Shown here in pieces: positions 25,288 through 32,800 of a stretch of 38,910 nucleotides of DNA (the stretch's first letter is position 1; every line of letters begins with the position of its first letter). The stretch spans positions 1-38,910 of the forward strand of contig NZ_JBHRXV010000005.1 in NCBI RefSeq assembly GCF_042648405.1. Reading direction: 5' to 3'. The notes under the pieces are model-generated. The model searched no databases and was not told where the DNA came from. It saw only the letters and a program-made list of their open reading frames with translations. The DNA comes from Sphingoaurantiacus capsulatus (GTDB lineage Bacteria > Pseudomonadota > Alphaproteobacteria > Sphingomonadales > Sphingomonadaceae). Made by a program: the position numbers and the translations under genes.

Positions 25288-25307
25288 CCTGCCTCAATGC
25301 CGGCAGG
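25288..25307. promoter_or_regulatory. Inverted repeat in the LysR-LLM divergent spacer
   Basis: CCTGCC (25288-25293) and GGCAGG (25302-25307) form a 6-8-6 inverted repeat about halfway between the divergent starts. It could be a LysR site or a hairpin in the LLM leader; no clear T-N11-A motif was identified. Confidence 0.3.
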
Positions 25308-25385
25308 AGATAGGTAACGCGCCCGAATAGCATTTGCCAGCGGCGCCTCCACGGCGGAATTTCCCCGCCATATTCGGAGGGCCCA

Positions 25386-26516
25386 ATGCGTTTCTCACTG
25401 ATTTTCGAAGCACAGATCGTCGATGCGTCGCCGCGGGGCGAGCGCGAGGTTTTCGACCAGCTCGTCGAGCAGTCGCTGCTCGCCGAACAGCTCGGTTTCG
25501 ATGTCATCTGGTGCGTCGAGCACACCTCGCTGACACATTATGCGCACATGTCGGCGCCCGAGACGTTCCTCGCCTATATCGCTGGCAAGACCAACCGCAT
25601 CGGCATCGGCCACGGCGTCGTCTGCCTGATGCCGGCAATGAACCACCCCATCAAGATCGCCGAGCGTATCGCGACGCTCGACATCCTGTCGAAGGGCCGC
25701 GTCCATTTCGGCGTCGGCAAGGGCGGCAGCCAGCAAGAAGCCGGCGCCTACGGCTATGACCTTAAGGAGCTTCAGCCGCACATCGACGAGGCGATGTACC
25801 TGATCCCGCGTATGTTCGTGGAGGACGAGGTCGAGTTCAACGGCCAGCACATCAAGATTCCGTCGCGGCCGATCCACCCGAAGCCGTATCAGGACCCGCA
25901 CCCGCCGATGTATATGGCCTGCACCAACCCGGACACGCTGGTGCGCGCGGGCGAACGCGGCATGGGCGCGCTGGTGCTCGGCTTCGGCGGGCCCGAAGAA
26001 GTCGCCAAGAAGAACGCCAGCTACCGCGCCGCCTGGGCGAGCCGGAAGCCCGAAAACCAGGTCGGCTATCGTCCGACGCAGCATCTCGCGGCGCTCTGCC
26101 CGACGATCGTCCTCGACAATGCCGAGGAGGCGCGCCGCATCGGCATTCGCGGCCAGCGCTATTTCTATGAATCGCTCAACTACTGGTATGGTGGCGGGCC
26201 GAAGCCGGAGCCCGACACCTGGGGCGACGAGCTGCTCGAGGAAGGCACCGACACGATCATCACCACCAAGCTCGCGTCGGAAACGATCACCATGGACCTG
26301 CGCCCCGACGAGGGTGGCCGGCGCCCGTCGGGCGGCATCCTCAGCGCCAAGAATGCCTATGGCAACGTCGATGACTGCATCAACTATGTCGAGCAACTGA
26401 TCGCCGCCGGCGCCGATGAAATCCTGTTCATGACCAACATGGGTACCGTGCCGCAGTGGGCGCAGCTCGAGACGCTGCGCAAGATCGGCACCTATGTGAT
26501 CCCGCACTTCAGGTGA
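25386..26516 (+). CDS. LLM-class flavin-dependent monooxygenase
   Basis: This 376-residue luciferase-like TIM-barrel protein begins MRFSLIFEAQIVD. It has LLAEQLGFDVIWCVEHTSLTHYAH-type sequence, then IGIGHGVVCLMPAMNHPIKIAERIATLDILSKGRVHFGVGKGG, the family's flavin-binding core. It is a bacterial-luciferase-family monooxygenase that would use reduced FMN to insert oxygen, for example in a Baeyer-Villiger or hydroxylation step. No flavin reductase gene is visible in the window, so reductant must come from elsewhere. ATG at 25386 follows CGGAGGG. The gene is probably activated by the divergent LysR regulator and is coupled to the next SDR gene: its TGA overlaps a GTG start (26513-26516). Confidence 0.9.
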   Translation: MRFSLIFEAQIVDASPRGEREVFDQLVEQSLLAEQLGFDVIWCVEHTSLTHYAHMSAPETFLAYIAGKTNRIGIGHGVVCLMPAMNHPIKIAERIATLDILSKGRVHFGVGKGGSQQEAGAYGYDLKELQPHIDEAMYLIPRMFVEDEVEFNGQHIKIPSRPIHPKPYQDPHPPMYMACTNPDTLVRAGERGMGALVLGFGGPEEVAKKNASYRAAWASRKPENQVGYRPTQHLAALCPTIVLDNAEEARRIGIRGQRYFYESLNYWYGGGPKPEPDTWGDELLEEGTDTIITTKLASETITMDLRPDEGGRRPSGGILSAKNAYGNVDDCINYVEQLIAAGADEILFMTNMGTVPQWAQLETLRKIGTYVIPHFR

Positions 26517-27283
26517 GCCGGCCGCCGCTCCTGCTCGCGGGCCGCACCGCCGTCGTGACCGGCGCGGCCTCCGGCATCGGCCGCGCACTGGCGGTCGCAT
26601 CGGCGAAGCAGGGCATGGCGGTTGCGATCTGCGACGTCTCGGGCGGGCCGCTGGAGAAAACGGCGGCGCTGGTGCGCGAAGCCGGCGCGGCGGTGCTGGC
26701 GAGGCAGGTCGACGTCACCGACGCCGCGGCGGTCGATGCTTTTGCCGATGAGGTTCACGCGAAGCTGCCGCCGGTAGCGCTGCTGTTCGCCAACGCCGGA
26801 ATCCTGCGGCAGGGGCGGCTTATCGACATGGCGCCCGCCGAGTGGCGGTTGCTGTTCGAGGTGAACGTCATCGGCGTGGCGACGCTGCTGCGATCGTTCG
26901 TTCCCGCGATGGCCGGCGCCGGCGAGGCCTCGCAGGTGGTGATCACCGGGTCGACGGGTTCGATGGTCGCGCCGCCGTCGCTTGGCGTCTATTGCGCGAC
27001 CAAGCATGCGATCTGGGCGGTGGCCGATGCTCTGCGCGAGGAACTGGCAGCCGAAGGCGCGCCGGTTGGCGTCAGCTTGCTCATGCCCGGCGCCGTCGCC
27101 ACGCAAATCTTCGCCACCGTCGATCCCGATCGCGAAACACCGGCGGATTCGATCACGCCCGACCGCGTCGCCGAAATCCTGTTCGGAAAGCTTGCGAACA
27201 ATCCACCCTTCATCCTGACGCACCCCGACTACATCCCGCGCGCCGAAGCGCGCTTCGCCGCGACGGTCGAAGGCCTCAGATAA
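26513..27283 (+). CDS. Short-chain dehydrogenase/reductase (SDR), coupled to the LLM gene
   Basis: This 256-residue SDR has TGAASGIG near 16-23, ICDVSG with acidic residue for NAD, LFANAGI, VITGSTGSM with catalytic Ser and VYCATK with Tyr and Lys. The C-terminal half is of the classical type that ends without the usual DGG motif (LANNPPFILTHPDYI). It would act on the product of the LLM enzyme. No ATG fits the domain start: GTG at 26513 gives VSRPPLLLAGRTAVVTGA and overlaps the preceding stop by four bases (GTGA), which decides the start. It converges on the SDR at 27276, overlapping by eight bases. Confidence 0.87.
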   Translation: MSRPPLLLAGRTAVVTGAASGIGRALAVASAKQGMAVAICDVSGGPLEKTAALVREAGAAVLARQVDVTDAAAVDAFADEVHAKLPPVALLFANAGILRQGRLIDMAPAEWRLLFEVNVIGVATLLRSFVPAMAGAGEASQVVITGSTGSMVAPPSLGVYCATKHAIWAVADALREELAAEGAPVGVSLLMPGAVATQIFATVDPDRETPADSITPDRVAEILFGKLANNPPFILTHPDYIPRAEARFAATVEGLR

Positions 27284-28058
27284 GGATCGCGCCGCCGTCG
27301 ACCGCCACGACCTGGCCGGTGATGTGCGCGCTGGCGTCGGTTGCGAACAGCAGGGTGACGCCCTTCAGGTCCGCCGGCCCGCCGAGTTGGCCGCGCGGCG
27401 TATCGTCGATCAGGTCCTTCTCGAAATGTTCGAAGGTGTAGGCGGTCAGCTTCGACGGGAAATAGCCCGGCGCGATGGCATTCACCGTGATGCCGTGCGC
27501 ACCCCATTCGGCGGCGAGCGCGCGAGTGAAGTTGATGAGGCCGCCCTTGCTGGTGTTGTAGGCAATGGTGCCGATCATCCGCGCATGGTGGCCGCCGAGC
27601 CCTTCGACCGAGGCGATGTTGATAATGCGGCCCCAGTTGCGGCCGATCATCCAGCGCTTCGCCGCTTCCTTCGCGAGAACGAATGGCGCGGTGAGGTTGA
27701 GCGCCATCAGCTTCTCCCAGGCGTCGAGCGGGTGATCCTCGGCGGGCGATCCCCATGACGTGCCGGCGTTGTTGACGAGGATGTCGACCGACCAGCCGGC
27801 CGCGTCGATCGCCTCGATAACACGCACCGCCTCGCCCGGCTTGCCGAGATCGGCGGAGATGGCCAGCGCCTCGATGCCGAGCGTCTTCAGATGCGCGACC
27901 GCCTCGTCCAGTTCATGCTGCTTGCGCGCGGTGATGATGATACGCGCACCGAACTCGCCCAGGGCCTCGCACATCTGCATGCCGAGCCCACGCGACCCGC
28001 CGGTGACAAGCGCGGTCTTGCCGGTAAGATCGAACAACGTCCTGAGCGTATCGGTCAT
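27276..28058 (-). CDS. Short-chain dehydrogenase/reductase (SDR)
   Basis: This 260-residue classical SDR has TGGSRGLG near 18-25, TARKQHELD after strand 2 (Arg-Lys, suggesting NADP(H)), LVNNAGTSWG, NIASVEGLGG with catalytic Ser, YNTSKGG with Tyr and Lys, and terminal GQVVAVDGGAILI. The wording resembles gluconate 5-dehydrogenase-like SDRs often found in acyl-CoA degradation clusters. ATG at 28058 is chosen because the frame upstream is shadow of the neighbouring SDR; the nearest purine-rich sequence (AAGGACG) is rather far. It is the last gene of the long leftward operon, 26 bases after the previous SDR. It would oxidise a hydroxyacyl-CoA or ring alcohol; substrate unknown. Confidence 0.9.
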   Translation of the reverse strand: MTDTLRTLFDLTGKTALVTGGSRGLGMQMCEALGEFGARIIITARKQHELDEAVAHLKTLGIEALAISADLGKPGEAVRVIEAIDAAGWSVDILVNNAGTSWGSPAEDHPLDAWEKLMALNLTAPFVLAKEAAKRWMIGRNWGRIINIASVEGLGGHHARMIGTIAYNTSKGGLINFTRALAAEWGAHGITVNAIAPGYFPSKLTAYTFEHFEKDLIDDTPRGQLGGPADLKGVTLLFATDASAHITGQVVAVDGGAILI

Positions 28059-28084
28059 CGGTAGTTTCGTCCTTCGAACGTGAA

Positions 28085-28852
28085 TCAGCCGGCGGTGTAG
28101 CCGCCGTCGACATAGAGCGTCTGCCCGGTGATGAAACCGGCTGCCGGTGACGCGAGGAACACCAGCGCGCCGACGAGGTCGTCGAGCTGGCCAAGCCGGC
28201 CGACGGGCATGCGTTTGACGACCGCGCCGTAGAGGTCGGGCTGTGTCTTCACCAACTCGCGGTTGAGATCGGTGACGATCACCGTCGCGCCGAGCGTGTT
28301 GACGGTAACGCCGTCGCCGCCGACCTCGAAGGCGAGCGCGGCGGCAAAGTTGGCGAGCCCCGCCTTGGTCGCACAATAGACGGTTCGATTGGCCATGCCG
28401 CGGCCCGACAGGATCGAACCCATGTTGATGACACGACCGAACTTGCGTTCGCGCATTCCCGGCACAAAGGCGCGCGTCACCAGAAAGGCGCCGGTCATGT
28501 TGACGTCGATCACCCGCCGCCATTCGTCGACCGGCAGGTCGGCAAAACTCTTCGGGCTGGTGATGCCGGCGTTGTTGAACAGGATGTCGGCGCGGCCGAA
28601 CTCGCCAAGCACCGCGTCGCGCGCCGCGTCGACCGAGGCCTCGTCGACCACATCGGCTTCGACCACGAAGGCGCGGCGGCCCGCCGCGCGAACCGCCTCG
28701 GCGGCCGTGTCGAGCTTGGCGCGGTTGCGCGCGATCAGCGCCACGTCGGCGCCCGCCTCGGCGAGCGCGAGCGCCCCCGCGGCGCCGATGCCGCCGCCGC
28801 CGCCGGTCACGACCGCAACGCGGCCATCGAGACGGAAGCGATCGAGGATCAT
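28085..28852 (-). CDS. Short-chain dehydrogenase/reductase (SDR)
   Basis: This 255-residue classical SDR has TGGGGGIG near 17-24, IARNRAK after strand 2 (NADP-type), LFNNAGITSP, NMGSILSG with catalytic Ser, YCATKAG with Tyr and Lys, and terminal GQTLYVDGGYTAG. ATG at 28852 is preceded by GGAGG and overlaps the stop of the 53-residue gene by four bases, so its translation is coupled to it. It lies in the leftward CoA-pathway operon between the small gene and another SDR, and probably handles a hydroxyl or keto group on the same skeleton. The two neighbouring SDRs share the acyl-CoA-type context but not close sequence identity. Confidence 0.9.
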   Translation of the reverse strand: MILDRFRLDGRVAVVTGGGGGIGAAGALALAEAGADVALIARNRAKLDTAAEAVRAAGRRAFVVEADVVDEASVDAARDAVLGEFGRADILFNNAGITSPKSFADLPVDEWRRVIDVNMTGAFLVTRAFVPGMRERKFGRVINMGSILSGRGMANRTVYCATKAGLANFAAALAFEVGGDGVTVNTLGATVIVTDLNRELVKTQPDLYGAVVKRMPVGRLGQLDDLVGALVFLASPAAGFITGQTLYVDGGYTAG

Positions 28853-29010
28853 GCCGCGTCCTCCGTTCGCCCGCGCAGTTCGAGCAGCACGTCGATGCGC
28901 GCGCGCAAGTGCCGGTACTGACCGACGAGGAGCGCGTCGCCCGACTGGCAAAGCTTGTCCACGAGCTTCAGCATCTCGTTCAGGATGGCGTCGTCATTCT
29001 CGTCGCTCAT
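28849..29010 (-). CDS. 53-residue helical protein of unknown function
   Basis: This short gene encodes 53 residues starting MSDENDDAILNEMLKLVDKL and ending LLELRGRTEDAA. The sequence is strongly amphipathic with heptad-like Leu/Val spacing (ILNEMLKLVDKL, then LRARIDVLLEL), so one or two helices or a helical hairpin are likely; there is one Cys and no signal or membrane segment. The evidence for a real gene is GGGGAG nine bases before the ATG, a start 13 bases beyond the ligase stop, and an ATGA overlap with the following SDR. I do not recognise the family. A subunit or adaptor for a neighbouring enzyme is one possibility, not shown by sequence. Confidence 0.7.
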   Translation of the reverse strand: MSDENDDAILNEMLKLVDKLCQSGDALLVGQYRHLRARIDVLLELRGRTEDAA

Positions 29011-29023
29011 CGCGCCGCTCCCC

Positions 29024-30427
29024 TCAAAATTTGTAACCCTGCTGGCGCTCGTCCTTCCAGCGCCGCGCCTTGTAGGCGAACTCCGGCAGCTCGCTGCGCG
29101 CGCACTCGGTCACGCGCATGCCGACGTTGGTCCGTTCCTTCACCAGCTTCTTGATCGAGGTGAGAAGCTGCGACCGCTGATCCGGCGTCAGGTGCGACGC
29201 GTGATCGGCAAAGGCGACGCGCAGTTCGCACTCGGTCTTCGAATCCTCGGTGAACACGCGCCCGGCATAGTCGCCGACGTCGGCATGGGCGAACACCGCG
29301 GAGTCGACCGCCGTCGGCCACATGTTGTTGCCGCGAATCTTGATCATGTCGTCGAAGCGGCCGATCGTGCCGCATTCGATGCCGTTCCACGCGCAGCCGT
29401 CGCCGATCTCGCCATGCGGAATCCAGCGCGCCGCGTCGCCGGTGCGGAAGCGCACCACCGGGCTGCCCTCGACCGACAGGTTGGTGACCACCATCTCGCC
29501 AAGCTCGCCCGGTGCGACCGGCACCATCGTTTCGGGATCGACGATCTCGTAGAAGGTCTCCCATTCGAACAGCCGCATCACGCCGCGCGCGCCGTCCTTG
29601 CCGAATACGCCGGCCGACCCCGTGGATCCGCCGAAACCCGCGAGCTGCGTCGAGCCATAGCCCTCCTGCAGCCGGCATCCCCAGCGCGCCTCGATCTCCG
29701 CTGCCCATTCGAGCGGATAGCCCTCGGCGGCGATGAACAGCCCGTGCATGTTGGGAAACGCCTCGCGCGGGCTGATCCCGCGCTTCAGCAGCGCCTCGGT
29801 AAGCGTGTGCAGATAGTTGGTCGACGCATAGATGAAGTTCACGTCGCCGAGCCGCAGCATCAGGTCGATCTTGGCGTCGGTCGACATGCCGCCGCCGACG
29901 TGGAAGCCGGTGGCGCCGAGGATGCGGAGACCCTCGCCCGGCCCCCAGCCGCCTGTGGTCATCCCACCGGCCGGCACGCAGTTGATCGCGATGTCGCCGG
30001 GCCGCAGCCCGGCCATAAACCAGGGCAGGGCATGGAGATAGCCGAGCAGGTGCGTGTCGCGCTGACTGCGTCCGTAGATTTCCTGGCCCTGGCCCGAGGT
30101 GCCGCCAGTCATGTTGACCAGCGCCACCTCGGCGCGGCCGATGCTCAGCCGGCCGCCGAACGGCGGGTGCGCGAGCTGGTCGGCTAGGAAGTCGGCCTTG
30201 TTTGACGTCGGGAGGCGACCCCGGAAGATGTCGAGCGAGGTGATCGCATCGGGCGTCAATGCCGCCGATTCCATCTTCGCCCGGTAATAAGGGCTGGTGG
30301 CGTGGAGCCGTGACACCAGCTTGCGAATCTTCGCAAGCTGGAAGGCTTCGAGCTCGGCCCGTGTCATCGACGCGAAGCGCTTCAGCAGCGGCGAGGCGGC
30401 AAACGGATCGGCGACCGGCGGCGACAT
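29024..30427 (-). CDS. PaaK-like acyl/aryl-CoA ligase (AMP-forming)
   Basis: This 467-residue adenylate-forming enzyme is of the phenylacetate-CoA ligase/LuxE-like group. It has the P-loop-like NMTGGTSGQGQEIYG at about 108-122, EGYGSTQLAGFGG at the ATP/acyl site, VRFRTGDAAR with the Asp for ribose, and a C-terminal domain with IKIRGNNMWPTAVD, where PaaK proteins have the hinge. It activates a carboxylic acid to its CoA thioester at the cost of ATP. Its ATG shares a base with the stop of the DUF35 gene (TGATG). A second CoA ligase of another subfamily is in the same operon, so two different acids, or two stages of one pathway, are probably activated. Confidence 0.88.
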   Translation of the reverse strand: MSPPVADPFAASPLLKRFASMTRAELEAFQLAKIRKLVSRLHATSPYYRAKMESAALTPDAITSLDIFRGRLPTSNKADFLADQLAHPPFGGRLSIGRAEVALVNMTGGTSGQGQEIYGRSQRDTHLLGYLHALPWFMAGLRPGDIAINCVPAGGMTTGGWGPGEGLRILGATGFHVGGGMSTDAKIDLMLRLGDVNFIYASTNYLHTLTEALLKRGISPREAFPNMHGLFIAAEGYPLEWAAEIEARWGCRLQEGYGSTQLAGFGGSTGSAGVFGKDGARGVMRLFEWETFYEIVDPETMVPVAPGELGEMVVTNLSVEGSPVVRFRTGDAARWIPHGEIGDGCAWNGIECGTIGRFDDMIKIRGNNMWPTAVDSAVFAHADVGDYAGRVFTEDSKTECELRVAFADHASHLTPDQRSQLLTSIKKLVKERTNVGMRVTECARSELPEFAYKARRWKDERQQGYKF

Positions 30428-30831
30428 CAGGCAGGCTCGAACAGCGGCAGGGTGATCTCGTCGGTCACTTGCTTGTAGAGCACCTTCACCGCCATGCCTG
30501 CGGTGACATCCTCGGGCGCGCAGTTGACGATATTGCTCGCCATGCGGACGCCTTCGTCGAGCTCGACCAGCGCGACGGTATAGGGCACGTCGCCGGCGTA
30601 GATGTCGGCCGGGGTCGGGGCGCGGACGACGATCCACGAGAATACCTTGCCACGACCCGAGACCTCGACCCACTCGGGCCGCTCGAGGCCGCCGGGCGTG
30701 AAGGTGGTCGGCGGGAACTGATATTTGCCGGTGGTGGGCGAGCGCTGCATCAGCAGCTTGTGCTCGCGGGTGCCCTCCCAGAAGGGACGGCTCTCGGAGT
30801 CGGGAACGGGAAGCGGCTTTGCGTAGCTCAT
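30427..30831 (-). CDS. DUF35 OB-fold protein lacking zinc-ribbon cysteines
   Basis: This 134-residue protein is of the DUF35 (rubredoxin-like zinc ribbon plus OB fold) family. It starts with the N-terminal helix RPFWEGTREHKLLMQR and ends with the OB barrel (GRGKVFSWIVVRAPTPA, then PYTVALVELDEGVRMASNIV). The segment where family members have two CxxC pairs reads QRSPTTGKYQFPPTTFTPGG, with no Cys; the only Cys of the protein is residue 104. Standalone or fused DUF35 proteins bind thiolase-like partners and acyl-CoA, as in the Ltp2-ChsH2 aldolase. The gene lies two bases after the thiolase-like gene, which fits a complex with it. The residue change is seen; loss of zinc is inferred. Confidence 0.88.
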   Translation of the reverse strand: MSYAKPLPVPDSESRPFWEGTREHKLLMQRSPTTGKYQFPPTTFTPGGLERPEWVEVSGRGKVFSWIVVRAPTPADIYAGDVPYTVALVELDEGVRMASNIVNCAPEDVTAGMAVKVLYKQVTDEITLPLFEPA

Positions 30832-30833
30832 GG

Positions 30834-31994
30834 CTAGTTCCTCAGGATCATCGCGCTGGCGCAGGTCATCGCGCCGGCGGTGGTCAGGCAGATTTTGGCG
30901 TCCTTGATCTGACGCTCGCCCGAATGGCCGCGCAACTGCTCGACCGCTTCCAGAACATGGTTGAAGCCGTGAATATAGGCTTCCGACAGCAGGCCGCCGG
31001 CGGTGTTGATCGGCAGCTCGCCGTCACGCCGGATGCGGCCGTCCATCACGAACGGCCCACCTTCGCCCTCCTCGCAGAAGCCGAGGCCTTCGAGCGCCAT
31101 CAGCACCGAATAGGTGAAGCAGTCGTAGATCTGCGCAACGTCGACGTCCTTCGGCGTAATTCCCGCCGACTTCCACAAATCGTCACCCAAGTATTTGAAG
31201 GCGTTGTGCGCGTGGTCGGGCCAGCGGATCGCGTCGAAGAAGTCATCGCCTTGGGTCGGTCCGCCGCCATAGGCACCACCCATGATGTAGACGGGCTTCT
31301 GCGGCATATCCTTGGCGCGCTCGGCGCTGGTGATGACGACCGCGCAGGCGCCGTCGCTTTCGAGGCAGATGTCGAACTTGCGGAACGGGTCGACGATCGG
31401 CTTCGAGTGCATATAGTCGTCGAGCGTCATTGGCCCGCGCTGCATCGCGCGCTCGTTGAGCATCGCATTCTCGCGGCAGGTCATTGCGATCTCGGCGAAC
31501 TGCTCCGGGGTTGTGCCATATTGAACGATATGGCGGCGCGCCCACATCGCCATCGCCTGCGGGTAGGTGATCCAGCCGAAGGGGGCGGTCCACTGGGTGA
31601 TGCCATAGGCAGACATGTCGCGCCCGCCACCCAGGCGGAAGCCGGAACGGCCGTTCATCGCGCGGTAGCAGACGACGGTCTTGGCGAGGCCGGCCTCGAT
31701 CGCGGCAGTGGCCGCGAGCGTGATCAGGTTCGCCCCGTTGCCGCCCGCCAGATAGTCGACCGCATAGCCGGCCGCTGGAACGCCGATTTCAGATGCGACG
31801 CCGATCGCCGGCGCGCTGTCGTTGAAGTTGAAGCTGACGATGCCGTCGACGTCATCGACCTCGAGGCCCGCATCGGCGATCGCCCTGAGACAGGCTTCCG
31901 AGGCGAGGCTGCGGACGGTGCGGCCTGAATTCTTGGTGTAATCGGTATTGCCGATGCCGGCGATGGCGTATTTGTCGCGTAGCGCCCAGGTCAT
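30834..31994 (-). CDS. Thiolase-fold protein, Ltp2/SCP2-like, probable side-chain aldolase
   Basis: This 386-residue protein of the thiolase superfamily (lipid-transfer/SCP2 branch) starts MTWALRDKYAIAGIGNTDYT. At the position of the nucleophilic Cys it reads YLAGGNGANL (81-90), so a Claisen-type thiolase reaction is unlikely. The usual His motif is AQIYDCFT with Y290, and SEAYIHG places Y340 where the family has a further active-site residue. Ltp2-type aldolases, which cleave 3-hydroxyacyl-CoA with a tertiary alcohol, are known to use tyrosines in a repurposed thiolase site and to need a DUF35 partner; such a partner is encoded next door. Start and stop overlap neighbours by four bases or lie within two. 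I infer retro-aldol removal of a short acyl-CoA from a branched chain. Confidence 0.87.
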   Translation of the reverse strand: MTWALRDKYAIAGIGNTDYTKNSGRTVRSLASEACLRAIADAGLEVDDVDGIVSFNFNDSAPAIGVASEIGVPAAGYAVDYLAGGNGANLITLAATAAIEAGLAKTVVCYRAMNGRSGFRLGGGRDMSAYGITQWTAPFGWITYPQAMAMWARRHIVQYGTTPEQFAEIAMTCRENAMLNERAMQRGPMTLDDYMHSKPIVDPFRKFDICLESDGACAVVITSAERAKDMPQKPVYIMGGAYGGGPTQGDDFFDAIRWPDHAHNAFKYLGDDLWKSAGITPKDVDVAQIYDCFTYSVLMALEGLGFCEEGEGGPFVMDGRIRRDGELPINTAGGLLSEAYIHGFNHVLEAVEQLRGHSGERQIKDAKICLTTAGAMTCASAMILRN

Positions 31995-32800
31995 TTCCAG
32001 TCTCCGCTTCGCGGGCCCTTGAAGGCGGGCGCGCGCTTTTCCTTGAAAGCCATTAGCCCCTCGGTCGCATCGGGCTCGGTGGTGGCATAGGTGTGGACAT
32101 AGTCCATCTCGAGCTTGAGGCCGTGCTCATAGGGCTCGAACAACGTCATGTTGGCGAGCTTCTTCATGCCCTTGAGGCCCACGCGGCTCTTGCCCTGCAT
32201 ATCGCGGACCAGCGCATCGACGCGGGAGAGAAGTTCGGCGGCGGGGGCGACAATGGTGACGAGGCCCCAGCGCTCGGCCTGCTCGGCGAAGATCATCTCG
32301 CCGGTGAGCATCAGATGCTTGGCGCGGAGCATGCCGATGGCGCGCGGCAGGCGCTGCGAGCCGCCGGCGCCCGGAAGCTGGCCGAAGTTGAGGTGACCGT
32401 CGGAGATTTTCGCGGTGTCGGCCGCCACGGCCATGTCGCAGGCGAGCAGCAGCTCGATGCCGCCCGCGACGCAAGGGCCGTTGACTGCCGCGATCCAGAT
32501 CGCTCGCGCCGCCTCGATGCTGTTCAGCATCTCGAAGAAGTCGTTGAGGAAGGCGCGGAACTCATTCGGGTGCGCGTACAGATGGATATAGCCTTCAAGG
32601 TCGCCGCCGGCCGAGAAGGCACGGCCTTCGCCGGTAAGGATGACGAAGTCGATATCGTCGTGCCCCTCGATCTCGGCGACGGCGCCCTTCAACTCCTTGA
32701 TCGTCGACCAGTTGAGCGGATTGAGCTTGTCTCCCCGCGCCAGCGTCAGCTTCGCGACCGGCGGGGCATATTCGAGGCGGATGTTCTGATAGTCGCTCAT
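31991..32800 (-). CDS. Enoyl-CoA hydratase/isomerase family protein (crotonase 1)
   Basis: This 269-residue crotonase has the oxyanion-hole segments GRAFSAGGDLEGY (about 59-71) and NGPCVAGGIELLLACD (about 104-119), where the Glu of GGIEL matches the first catalytic Glu of enoyl-CoA hydratase. The second catalytic Glu (PEI in hydratase) is replaced: the stretch reads DGHLNFGQLPGAGGSQRLPR. It may therefore be an isomerase, a hydratase with altered mechanism, or another crotonase activity on an acyl-CoA. It sits between the AMP-dependent ligase (overlap ATGA) and the thiolase-like gene (overlap ATGA), as expected for the step that makes the 3-hydroxyacyl-CoA substrate of the aldolase. Confidence 0.87.
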   Translation of the reverse strand: MSDYQNIRLEYAPPVAKLTLARGDKLNPLNWSTIKELKGAVAEIEGHDDIDFVILTGEGRAFSAGGDLEGYIHLYAHPNEFRAFLNDFFEMLNSIEAARAIWIAAVNGPCVAGGIELLLACDMAVAADTAKISDGHLNFGQLPGAGGSQRLPRAIGMLRAKHLMLTGEMIFAEQAERWGLVTIVAPAAELLSRVDALVRDMQGKSRVGLKGMKKLANMTLFEPYEHGLKLEMDYVHTYATTEPDATEGLMAFKEKRAPAFKGPRSGDWK

